Assembly: GCA_020845515.1 (NCBI GenBank)
Contig: JADLFQ010000062.1
Location: 1 to 64,000, forward strand
Origin: Anaerolineaceae bacterium
GTDB taxonomy: Bacteria > Chloroflexota > Anaerolineae > Anaerolineales > Anaerolineaceae
DNA length: 64,000 bases
Direction of reading: 5' to 3'
Part shown: positions 27,555 to 35,003 of the stretch, piece by piece
Layout: every line of letters starts with the position of its first letter
How positions within the stretch are numbered: the stretch's first letter is position 1
Notes under the pieces: generated by a model
What the model was told of the DNA's origin: nothing
Database searches by the model: none
What the model saw: only the letters and a program-made list of their open reading frames with translations
Program-made: the position numbers and the translations under genes

Positions 27555-28346
27555 ATGAGTGTCATTGTTCTTAGGCCAGGGATTATACATTATGAAGTCC
27601 TGGGGCGCGGCCGCCCGGTAATTTTTCTGCATGGGTGGGTGGGCTCGTGGCGGTATTGGATGTCCACCTTGCAAGCTGCTTCTACAACCTACCGGGCTTA
27701 CGCACTGGATCTATGGGGGTTTGGTGAAAGCGCAAAAAATCCCCAGCAGTATGGCTTGGACCAGCAGGCAGCGCTCTTGGATAGTTTTCTCAATGAAGTG
27801 GGGATTGGCCGGGTGGCGCTGGTTGGCCATGGTTTGGGAGCACTGGTTGCCTTATCGTTTTCGCTGCAGCATCCGGAAATTGTAGACCGTGCGATGGCGA
27901 TTTCCTGCCCTGTGGGGGAGGGCGCGATTGCCCCCCGTTTTCGTACGAGCGACCTGACTGCATTAGCCGATTGGCTGATGCCCGGCGACGCTGCACTGAC
28001 TGAATCATCCCGCCTCGATGCAATCAAGGCAGATATTGCAGCGCTGCATACATCCTTGGGCGATCTGCCTGCTGCGACAATAAAGCATATTTGGGAGCGA
28101 TCTTCGCTGGCGTGTTTGTGGGTGCACGGGAAAAATGACCCTGTTATTTCGGCACCTTCCGTGGAAATGCTTAACAAACTACCTGAACATGCCCACGCTA
28201 TTCTTCTTGAAGAATCGGGACATTTCCCGATGCTGGAGGAATCCAGTAAATTCAACCGCTTGTTGATGGATTTCTTGAATCTTTCATCGGGGGAGAGCCC
28301 GCGCCAGCTTCAACTCAAAGAGGAATGGAAACGCCGGGTGCGGTGA
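27555..28346 (+). CDS. Alpha/beta-hydrolase pseudoenzyme (nucleophile Ser93 replaced by Gly)
   Basis: The 263-residue protein aligns end to end with the hydrolase at 16501: both start with GI(V/I)HYEV-G-GRPVI-LHGW, share YALD(F/L)WGFGES, and keep an Asp (HGKNDPVISAP) and a His (ESGHFPMLEE). The elbow, however, reads GHGLG, so residue 93 is Gly where the paralogue has Ser93 (codon GGT at 27834-27841 region). A serine hydrolase mechanism is thus ruled out unless another residue substitutes. It likely binds a ligand or partner. It follows the single-domain regulator without a gap. Fold is clear; function is unknown. Confidence 0.85.
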   Translation: MSVIVLRPGIIHYEVLGRGRPVIFLHGWVGSWRYWMSTLQAASTTYRAYALDLWGFGESAKNPQQYGLDQQAALLDSFLNEVGIGRVALVGHGLGALVALSFSLQHPEIVDRAMAISCPVGEGAIAPRFRTSDLTALADWLMPGDAALTESSRLDAIKADIAALHTSLGDLPAATIKHIWERSSLACLWVHGKNDPVISAPSVEMLNKLPEHAHAILLEESGHFPMLEESSKFNRLLMDFLNLSSGESPRQLQLKEEWKRRVR

Positions 28347-28492
28347 GCGCGGATAAAGCTGCCCGCGTAACAGGAAAAGGTATCGCAGACACTCATTTTC
28401 TGTAGGTACTGTTTTGAGAGTTCTGACCTTTCCTTATTACGCTCGTAAAATATCTTCCTTAATAACTGTGTTTCTATCATCTATCGGAACTG

Positions 28493-28521
28493 TTGACAAA
28501 CCGCTTCCTTTCCCCTATACT
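28493..28521 (+). promoter_or_regulatory. Consensus sigma70-like promoter of the thiamine operon
   Basis: TTGACA (28493-28498) and TATACT (28516-28521) are separated by 17 bases. Transcription would begin near 28528, just before the TPP riboswitch. Confidence 0.88.
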
Positions 28522-28524
28522 TCA

Positions 28525-28628
28525 ATTACAACTTACGGGGAGCCTGGTTGCCAGGCTGAGAGGAGGATGCAAATCCTCGACCCGCATCACCTGATCCGGA
28601 TAATGCCGGCGGAGGGAAGAATTAACGG
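28525..28628 (+). promoter_or_regulatory. TPP riboswitch (THI element)
   Basis: The leader carries the THI-box landmarks: ACGGGGAGCC, GGCTGAGA, GACCCGCATCACCTGATCCGG, then ATAATGCCGGCGGAGGGA (28601-28617). It senses thiamine pyrophosphate and controls a thiamine pyrophosphokinase and a thiamine importer. The 3' end of the aptamer (CCGGCGGAGGG, 28606-28616) can pair with CCCTCCCCGG (28643-28652), the left arm of the downstream terminator, forming an antiterminator when TPP is low. Confidence 0.95.
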
Positions 28629-28640
28629 ACACCTGCTTTT

Positions 28641-28667
28641 TACCCTCCCCGGTGGAGGGTATTTTTT
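28641..28667 (+). terminator. Riboswitch terminator overlapping the thiN start region
   Basis: TACCCTCC (28641-28648) pairs with GGAGGGTA (28654-28661) over the loop CCGGT, followed by TTTTTT (28662-28667). The GGAGGG in its right arm is also the only ribosome site for the ATG at 28668, so the same stem blocks both elongation and initiation when TPP is bound. Confidence 0.9.
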
Positions 28668-29321
28668 ATGGCGCAGCATCGAGCGCTTGTGTTTGCAAAC
28701 GGAGAAATAGAAAGCTATACTGCCATCCGACAGTTGATCGAACCGGCAGATATGCTTGTGGCAGTGGATGGCGGCTTACGGCATTTGGAAAAATTGGGCG
28801 TTCAACCGCATTTGCTGGTGGGCGATCTGGATTCTGCTGACGCGGACGCGGTTGGAGCTTTACAAGCCAAGGGGGTGAAAATTCTGCGCTTTTCTCCGGA
28901 GAAGAATGAGACAGATCTGGAACTGGCACTGCAAACCCCGGAAGTTGGAGGCGCACGCCAAGTCCTCCTGCTGGCTGCACTGGGTGGAAGGATGGATCAT
29001 GCGCTGGCGAATATCCTGCTGCTGACCCGCCCCGATTTGTTGGAAAAAGACATCCACCTTGAGGATGGCCTTACCAAAGCCTTTTTTATTCAGTCTCTTG
29101 GTGTTATTCATGGAGAGCCCGGAGATATCGTTTCTTTATTGCCGTTTAACGGGCCGGTAGAGGGCGTGTTGACACAAGGGCTGAAATACCCGCTGGACGA
29201 AGAAACTTTATGTGCCGGTCAGGCGCGCGGGATCAGTAACGTTCTCCTTGAGGGACGTGCGGTCATACGTATCCGGCGCGGACTGCTTTTCTGTGTCCAC
29301 ACCCGTAAGAAGAAGCTTTAA
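28668..29321 (+). CDS. thiN: Thiamine pyrophosphokinase
   Basis: The 217-residue enzyme transfers pyrophosphate from ATP to thiamine, giving TPP. Family marks are ADMLVAVDGGLRHLEKLG, the metal motif LLVGDLDSAD, the substrate site ETDLELAL, and a hydrophobic C-terminal domain ending with GISNVLLEGRAVIRIRRGLL. It is the first gene after the TPP riboswitch and starts immediately after the terminator T-tract. Its placement ahead of the thiBPQ importer implies that imported thiamine is activated directly. Confidence 0.95.
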   Translation: MAQHRALVFANGEIESYTAIRQLIEPADMLVAVDGGLRHLEKLGVQPHLLVGDLDSADADAVGALQAKGVKILRFSPEKNETDLELALQTPEVGGARQVLLLAALGGRMDHALANILLLTRPDLLEKDIHLEDGLTKAFFIQSLGVIHGEPGDIVSLLPFNGPVEGVLTQGLKYPLDEETLCAGQARGISNVLLEGRAVIRIRRGLLFCVHTRKKKL

Positions 29322-29347
29322 GTACAATGAGTTATGGAAGGTGTGAA

Positions 29348-30475
29348 ATGAATTTGAAGAATAAAACCCTGGCAGGTCTGATCCTGACCGCCCTGATGTT
29401 GGCAGCTTGCAGCCCGGCGCCCTCCCAGCCAACCTCCGAGGTTTCCCCCCCGATCGTCCCCTCCATCATGGAAAGCAAAGTTACACCTCCAGTGGAGAAT
29501 AAACTGCGAACTTTGACGGTAATGACACACGATTCATTTGCGGTCAGCGAAGAAGTCGTCGCGGAGTTCGAACGCCAAAATAACGTCAAGGTGAATTTCC
29601 TGCTTGGCGGCGATGCGGGCTCATCACTGAACCGTGCGGTGCTGACCAAAGCCTCCCCGTTGGCAGATGTCTTTTATGGCATTGATAATACCTTTTTGTC
29701 ACGCGCCTTGCGCGAGGATATCTTTGAAGCGTATGCGTCCCCCGTTCTTAAGGACATCCCCGATGTCTTCAAGCTGGATGCAGAAAACCGTGCGCTGCCG
29801 GTGGACTTTGGTGATGTGTGTATCAATTATGATAAAGCGTACTTTAAAGAAAAAGGGCTGGCAGTACCCCAAAGCCTGCAAGACCTGGTCAAACCGGAAT
29901 ATAAAGGTTTACTGGTTACCGAGAATCCGGCTGTCTCATCCCCGGGACTGGCTTTTCTCTTGGCGACAGTGGCTGATTCTGGCGCTGATGCTTACCTGGA
30001 TTTCTGGAAAGCCATGCGAGAGAATGGTGTAGTCGTGGTAAATGATTGGTCAACTGCATACTATACAAATTTTAGCGGCTCCTCAGGGAAAGGACAGCAG
30101 CCCATGGTGGTTTCTTATAGTAGCAGCCCGGTTGCCGAATTAATCTTTGCCAGTGAACCCCTCACCGAACCGCCAACCGCTTCGATCACCGGAAAGAATA
30201 CCTGTTTCCGTCAGGTGGAATTTGTCGGGATACTTAAAGGAACTGCCCAGCGGGCACTGGCGGAAAAATGGGTGGACTTCATGTTGAGCGTCCCCTTCCA
30301 GGAGGATCTGCCGCTGCAAATGTTCGTCTATCCCGTCAACAGCCAGGCAAAACTGCCCGAAGAGTTTGTCCGCTTCGCACAAATTTCTGAAGAGCCTGCC
30401 ATGCTCTCTGTTGATGTAATTGACAAGAACCGAGAGCAGTGGATCAATGCATGGGATGAGGTCACACTACGTTGA
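29348..30475 (+). CDS. thiB: Thiamine ABC importer substrate-binding lipoprotein
   Basis: This 375-residue lipoprotein has a signal peptide and lipobox LAAC with Cys21. The mature protein is of the ThiB/iron-type periplasmic binding family: LTVMTHDSFAVSEEVVAEFERQ, AGSSLNRAVLTKASPLADV, GIDNTFLSRAL, and AYYTNFSGSSGKGQQPMVVSY. The start was set at ATG 29348 with a GGAAGG ribosome site; an in-frame TTG-type extension at 29327 is rejected. It captures thiamine or its phosphate esters for the permease encoded next, whose ATG overlaps its TGA by one base (TGATG). It is controlled by the upstream riboswitch. Confidence 0.92.
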   Translation: MNLKNKTLAGLILTALMLAACSPAPSQPTSEVSPPIVPSIMESKVTPPVENKLRTLTVMTHDSFAVSEEVVAEFERQNNVKVNFLLGGDAGSSLNRAVLTKASPLADVFYGIDNTFLSRALREDIFEAYASPVLKDIPDVFKLDAENRALPVDFGDVCINYDKAYFKEKGLAVPQSLQDLVKPEYKGLLVTENPAVSSPGLAFLLATVADSGADAYLDFWKAMRENGVVVVNDWSTAYYTNFSGSSGKGQQPMVVSYSSSPVAELIFASEPLTEPPTASITGKNTCFRQVEFVGILKGTAQRALAEKWVDFMLSVPFQEDLPLQMFVYPVNSQAKLPEEFVRFAQISEEPAMLSVDVIDKNREQWINAWDEVTLR

Positions 30476-32169
30476 TGAGGCGCCAGAACGGAGAGAGCAG
30501 CGCACCACAGACGAACACCGCCGCACCCCGGCTGCCTCTCTGGCTGTGGGCTGCGCCTTTGGCATTTCTGGCACTATTTTTCTTTTATCCGCTCTCTGCT
30601 GTACTGCGCCTGGCGGGTGAGACGGCTCTGACGGCTGGGCTGGAGAGAATCGCATGGCCGCGAGTAGGAGGGGCGCTGTGGTTCACCTTTTGGCAGGCTT
30701 CTCTTTCCACGCTGCTCACCCTGCTGGTTGGGCTGCCGGCGGCTTTTGTGCTTGCACGTTACCGCTTTCGCGGCAAACGGATCCTGAGCGCTTTACTGGC
30801 AATCCCTTTCATCCTCCCCACTGTGGTTACAGCGGCGGGTTTCAACGCCTTGCTGGGACCAAATGGATGGATCAATGCCCTTGTGATAAGAGCCTTCGAC
30901 CTGGCGTCTCCGCCGGTTGTTATTATTAATACGCTTTCTGCTATTTTACTGGCGCATATCTTTTACAATACCAGTGTTGTCATTCGGGTGGTGGGCAGCT
31001 CCTGGGAGCAGTTGGATTACCGGCTTGAACAGGCGGCTCGCTCACTGGGTGCCTCCGGCGGACGTGCGTTTCTGGAAGTGACTTTGCCGTTATTGCGCCC
31101 GGCGATTTTGGCGGCTGCGTTGCTGGTATTTTTATTTGACTTTACGAGCTTTGGTGTGATCTTGCTATTGGGGGGGCCGCGCTTTACCACGTTGGAGGTG
31201 GAAATTTACCTTCAAACAATGCAATTTCTTAACCTGCCATTGGCGGGGCTGCTGTCAATGCTGCAATTGGCGTGCACCTTGTCAATCACCGCGCTGTACC
31301 TGCGGCTCAACCGCCGCCAACCGGTTTCGCTCTCACCACGCGTCTCGCTTGGGGGTTTGTGGACGGCTACCACCGCCCGTCAGCGTATGTTGGTCGGAGG
31401 GGTGATGTTGGGGGTGGGGGCTTTACTGTTAAAGCCGCTGACGGCGCTGGTACTGCGATCCGTACTGACAACCTCGCCAACCGAGAGCTTTGGATTAACG
31501 TTGGATTATTATCGGGAACTTTTTGTCAACCGGCGGCAGACATTTTTCTATGTTCCACCGATCCTGGCGCTGCGCAATTCGTTGATATACGGCGCGGTAA
31601 CGGTGATGATCTCGTTAGGGCTGGGTTTGCTGACGGCGTTTGCGCTCAACCGGCGCGGCCGGTTCGAGCGGGTGATGGAGGCAGTCTTGATGCTGCCACT
31701 AGGAACCTCTGCGGTAACGTTGGGGCTGGGGTTCCTGGTGGTATTCAGCCGGCCTCCGGTAGATTTGCGTTCCGCGCCCTGGCTAATCCCGGCTGCGCAT
31801 AGCCTTGTTGCGCTGCCCTTTGTCGTTCGCACTATACAACCCGTGCTAACATCCATTCCTCCGGTATTGCGAGAAGCAGCAGCAGTTCTGGGCGCTTCGC
31901 CGTGGCGCGTTCGCCGTGAGATTGATTTGCCGATTGCAGCCAGGGCTGCTCTGGCGGGGGCTGTTTTTGCTTTTACCATCTCCTTGGGGGAATTTGGTGC
32001 AACCTCTTTCCTGGCACGACCGGAATACCCAACCCTGCCGGTTGCTATCTTTCGGTTTCTTTCACAGCCCGGAGGACTCAACTACGGTCAAGCGATGGCC
32101 ATGGCAACGCTTTTAATGGCAATCTGTGGTTTAAGCGTTCTCTTAATTGAAAATATCGAGATCGGGTAG
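30475..32169 (+). CDS. thiP: Thiamine ABC importer permease
   Basis: This 564-residue membrane protein is a duplicated iron/thiamine-type permease, each half with a characteristic EAA loop (LEQAARSLGASGGRAFLEVTLP near residue 185; LREAAAVLGASPWRVRREIDLP near residue 465). Twelve or so membrane segments are visible. It forms the channel with ThiQ as motor. The ATG at 30475 overlaps the thiB TGA by one base. Length is close to ThiP of other bacteria. Confidence 0.92.
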   Translation: MRRQNGESSAPQTNTAAPRLPLWLWAAPLAFLALFFFYPLSAVLRLAGETALTAGLERIAWPRVGGALWFTFWQASLSTLLTLLVGLPAAFVLARYRFRGKRILSALLAIPFILPTVVTAAGFNALLGPNGWINALVIRAFDLASPPVVIINTLSAILLAHIFYNTSVVIRVVGSSWEQLDYRLEQAARSLGASGGRAFLEVTLPLLRPAILAAALLVFLFDFTSFGVILLLGGPRFTTLEVEIYLQTMQFLNLPLAGLLSMLQLACTLSITALYLRLNRRQPVSLSPRVSLGGLWTATTARQRMLVGGVMLGVGALLLKPLTALVLRSVLTTSPTESFGLTLDYYRELFVNRRQTFFYVPPILALRNSLIYGAVTVMISLGLGLLTAFALNRRGRFERVMEAVLMLPLGTSAVTLGLGFLVVFSRPPVDLRSAPWLIPAAHSLVALPFVVRTIQPVLTSIPPVLREAAAVLGASPWRVRREIDLPIAARAALAGAVFAFTISLGEFGATSFLARPEYPTLPVAIFRFLSQPGGLNYGQAMAMATLLMAICGLSVLLIENIEIG

Positions 32170-32180
32170 GAGCACAAGAC

Positions 32181-33230
32181 ATGCTGGAGGTACGGGAAAT
32201 CGTTAAAGCCTATGAAAGCCAACCCCTATTGCGCGGCATTTCTTTTTCGGTTTCGATGGGGGAGACGGTTTGCCTGTTGGGAGCCTCGGGCAGCGGTAAA
32301 AGTACATTGCTGCGCATTATTGCGGGGTTGGAACAGCCGGATGACGGGCAGGTTTTGTGGCAGGGGGAAGACCTGGCGGCAATTCCTGTGCATCGCAGGC
32401 AATTTGGACTCGTCTTTCAAGATTATGCTCTGTTCCCTCACCGCAGCGTTGCCGAAAATATTTCTTTTGGATTGCGGATGCAAGGGCTGGCGCGTGAAGT
32501 TATTCAGGAGCGCGTTGCTGCTGCCCTGGAGCAGGTGAATATGAAATCCTTTGCCGCGCGGCGGGTAACCGACCTCTCTGGGGGGGAGCAGCAACGCGTC
32601 GCGCTGGCGCGGGCGCTTGCGCCGCGCCCGAAATTGCTGATGTTTGATGAACCGCTGGGGGCACTGGATAAGGCGCTGCGGACACAGTTGTTGGATGAGT
32701 TAAGGAAGTTGTTACAAAACAGTGAAATTCCGGCCATTTACGTTACGCATGATCAAGAGGAAGCTTTTGCCATTGCAGACCGCCTTGTTCTGCTGCACGA
32801 GGGTTGTGTGGAGCAAGAAGGCCCTCCACCGGAGGTGTATGCGCGCCCGACCTCGCCATGGGCTGCCCGTTTTTTGGGGTTTATCAATCTGCTTCCCGGC
32901 AAAGTTGTGAGCAGCAATCCGCTGCGCGTTGAAACCGCGCTGGGGTGCTGGTGGGCGGGAAATTCGACGATGTGTCATATCCCGGCAGAAAAGCCGGTTA
33001 CTTTACTGCTTAAACCTTATGGGGCGCTGCCTGTGACAGACCGGAGTGGGCATAATTTACTGGAAGGGGTTGTGCAGAGTGTGCTCTTCCGTGGAGAAGG
33101 GTTCCGGGTGGATGTTTTGGTGCAGGGCCAGGAATTTCAGTTTGTTCTCAACCAGTACTTTGCAGTAGGGCAAACTCTCGTCTTGAAGGTAGCTCCCGAG
33201 GCGGTATTGTGCCTGGGAGAAGGGAACTGA
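32181..33230 (+). CDS. thiQ: Thiamine ABC importer ATPase
   Basis: This 349-residue ATPase has Walker A GASGSGKST, Q-loop FQDYALFPH, signature LSGGEQQR, Walker B LLMFDEPLGALDKAL and H-loop TYVTHDQEEA-like segment IYVTHDQEEAFAIAD. The C-terminal 110 residues (FLGFINLLPGKVVSS, ... LVLKVAPEAVLCL) form a TOBE-like regulatory domain. The family is shared with iron and polyamine importers, but the riboswitch and thiN-thiB-thiP context makes thiamine the likely substrate. It starts 11 bases after thiP. Confidence 0.9.
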   Translation: MLEVREIVKAYESQPLLRGISFSVSMGETVCLLGASGSGKSTLLRIIAGLEQPDDGQVLWQGEDLAAIPVHRRQFGLVFQDYALFPHRSVAENISFGLRMQGLAREVIQERVAAALEQVNMKSFAARRVTDLSGGEQQRVALARALAPRPKLLMFDEPLGALDKALRTQLLDELRKLLQNSEIPAIYVTHDQEEAFAIADRLVLLHEGCVEQEGPPPEVYARPTSPWAARFLGFINLLPGKVVSSNPLRVETALGCWWAGNSTMCHIPAEKPVTLLLKPYGALPVTDRSGHNLLEGVVQSVLFRGEGFRVDVLVQGQEFQFVLNQYFAVGQTLVLKVAPEAVLCLGEGN

Positions 33231-33232
33231 TA

Positions 33233-33751
33233 ATGCACGCGGCGCAAAATGTCCTTGTGATAAAAAAAGACCAAGCCGGAGAAGAGACCTGGCGGTATTC
33301 GGGCACTGTGTTGTTGCGACGGGAGAATGGAGTTTTGCTTTCGGCGCGTTTTAACCGCGAAGATTTGCTTTTCCATGGCATTTTATTCGCACAGGATGAT
33401 TTATTTATTGAAGCTTACTTTAACGATCGTTGGTATAACATTTTTGAAATTTATGACAAAAGGACGAATGCTCTAAAAGGATGGTATTGCAATATAGCCT
33501 GCCCGGCTGAATTTTCGGACGGGCGCATTGCTTATACTGACCTGGCTTTGGATTTGCTGGTTTATCCTGATGGAAGACAACTTGTTTTAGATGAGGATGA
33601 ATTTACGGCCTTATCCTTAACGCCACGAGCGCAGCAACAGGCGTTGGCTGCGCTCGCAGAACTTCAAAAATTGTTTTTGCCGCCGGTTCGCTTCCGCCTG
33701 CAGGAAGACGGGGCCGGACTTTTTAAACCAGCGGATTCAGGCTCAGGCTAA
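33233..33751 (+). CDS. DUF402 (nucleotide-phosphatase-like) protein in the thiamine operon
   Basis: The 172-residue protein fits the DUF402 fold: WRYSGTVLLRRENGVLLSARF, an aromatic-rich strand region WYNIFEIYDKRTNALKGWYCNIACP, the acidic strand IAYTDLALDLLVYPDGRQLVLDEDEF, and a C-terminal helix. Members such as FomD and the nucleoside tri-/diphosphatase group hydrolyse phosphoanhydrides using an acidic metal site, here DLALDLLVYPDG and DEDEF. It starts 2 bases after thiQ, at ATG 33233 behind GAAGGGAA. Its association with thiamine genes suggests a thiamine phosphate or diphosphate phosphatase; this is inference. It ends 9 bases inside the convergent gene. Confidence 0.75.
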   Translation: MHAAQNVLVIKKDQAGEETWRYSGTVLLRRENGVLLSARFNREDLLFHGILFAQDDLFIEAYFNDRWYNIFEIYDKRTNALKGWYCNIACPAEFSDGRIAYTDLALDLLVYPDGRQLVLDEDEFTALSLTPRAQQQALAALAELQKLFLPPVRFRLQEDGAGLFKPADSGSG

Positions 33752-34021
33752 CAGAGTCAGGTAGGGCGCGAAATAAGAAAAATCATCGAGGTCAAATTGA
33801 AAATCGGTATCTATCGCCCCGTTTTGAGATGCCCAGTAATAGGCGAAGCCAAGCAGCAAACAGCAGCAGCATAGAAGCAAAAGGATGATAACGATAATCA
33901 ACCAGGTCTTTTTCTTTTTGGGTGGTTCGCCTACAGTATCCGGGTTAAACTTGCGTGGTTCAATTGGTGGGGTAGGGGGTGTTGCCATTACAGTTTGGTT
34001 GTTTGATTGGTCGAAGCTCAT
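33743..34021 (-). CDS. Small single-pass membrane protein
   Basis: This 92-residue protein has a Pro/Lys-rich cytoplasmic tail (TPPTPPIEPRKFNPDTVGEPPKKKK), one membrane segment (about residues 40-62) with four consecutive cysteines in LLLLCCCCLLLG, and an acidic exterior tail with aromatic residues. It is preceded by GGAGGTTATC, a good ribosome site. It lies with two other minus-strand membrane genes (34031, 34413). Its end overlaps the convergent DUF402 gene by 9 bases. No family recognised. Confidence 0.6.
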   Translation of the reverse strand: MSFDQSNNQTVMATPPTPPIEPRKFNPDTVGEPPKKKKTWLIIVIILLLLCCCCLLLGFAYYWASQNGAIDTDFQFDLDDFSYFAPYLTLLA

Positions 34022-34030
34022 GATAACCTC

Positions 34031-34390
34031 CTAAGGAATCATTGAAAAACTGGTGTTGATATCATTCATAAAGGGCATGCAGAGCAGCGGAGCGCTGATT
34101 GCACCTGCGAAGATTAAGGCGAACAGGCAAAGACCGACGAGGGTAATGGCAATATTGGTGTAGCCGAGAACCAACCCTGCGGTAGCCAGACCGTCTCCGG
34201 TTGCAATGCCGCCGGATTTGCGGATCTCTCCCTTTGCGAGATGACCAAAAATAACGGCCAGCAGCCCTCCCAAGCCAAAAATCCCCAGCCAGCCTGCGAT
34301 TCCGGAGATTAGACTGAGAATTGCCATGCTGCTGGTATGAACGACAGCAGGTGGAGGCGGTGAATAAGAATTTTCAGGATTATAGGTCAT
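34031..34390 (-). CDS. DUF4190 membrane protein
   Basis: This 119-residue protein has a Pro-rich N-terminus and two hydrophobic segments (MAILSLISGIAGWLGIFGLGGLLAVIFGHLA and LATAGLVLGYTNIAITLVGLCLFALIFAG). The G-H-x-A-K-GEIRKSGG-GATG/DGLATAGLVLGY pattern matches DUF4190. Its function is unknown. It lies 9 bases from the small Cys-rich protein gene and 22 from the DUF4126 gene on the same strand, so the three form an operon. Confidence 0.75.
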   Translation of the reverse strand: MTYNPENSYSPPPPAVVHTSSMAILSLISGIAGWLGIFGLGGLLAVIFGHLAKGEIRKSGGIATGDGLATAGLVLGYTNIAITLVGLCLFALIFAGAISAPLLCMPFMNDINTSFSMIP

Positions 34391-34412
34391 TTCCCCTCTT
34401 CGAATGAAATTT

Positions 34413-34988
34413 TTAGCGGGCAGGATTTTGAGATGCCCGCTTTGCGCGCCGGTAGAGGATGAAGACTAACCAGGAGGTCAGGATAATCAACATACAGGCG
34501 ACCACAATGGGTAGAACGATGGCTAAAAACGAGATCAGTGCTGAGACGACATCCTCCGCAATACTGACGGGTACATTGCCCGCCCCTGCGGTGGTGGCAG
34601 TAACCACCGGACGGACGGCGGCGGCCTTAACAGTATGTACACCGCCGGCGATAAGCAGGCCGAGCGCCAGCGAAAGTACGGGGTGCACCTCGGTAACCAC
34701 ATTTGCACTGGCCGCGAAAGCCACCGCTCCGGCTGCAGGGCGGATGAGAGTTTGAACAACATCGTTGATATGATTGACCGCAGGGGCCTTGTCGGCAAAA
34801 AACTCAATCAGCGCCAGGAAAAGAATGATGCCGATGATCCACCAACTTGTCAGCGTATCCCAGGGTGTTTTGAGGGTGAGCAGGTTGGTAAATTTTGCAA
34901 GCAGGGCGACAATGAGGAGCGGAATATAGGCGTTTAAACCTGCGCTTGCCGAAAGGCCAAAAGCTGTGAAAATTCCAAGCAGTTCCAT
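34413..34988 (-). CDS. DUF4126 integral membrane protein
   Basis: This 191-residue polytopic protein matches DUF4126: an initial helix GIFTAFGLSASAGLNAYIPLL, LALIEFFADKAPAVNHINDVVQTLIRPAAGAV, and a conserved GVHTVKAAAVRPVVTATTAG loop. It has four to five membrane segments. The function is unknown; the family often occurs near membrane-envelope genes. It is the middle gene of the four minus-strand membrane genes at 33743-35816. Confidence 0.8.
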   Translation of the reverse strand: MELLGIFTAFGLSASAGLNAYIPLLIVALLAKFTNLLTLKTPWDTLTSWWIIGIILFLALIEFFADKAPAVNHINDVVQTLIRPAAGAVAFAASANVVTEVHPVLSLALGLLIAGGVHTVKAAAVRPVVTATTAGAGNVPVSIAEDVVSALISFLAIVLPIVVACMLIILTSWLVFILYRRAKRASQNPAR

Positions 34989-35003
34989 ATAGATTCTCCT
35001 CCT

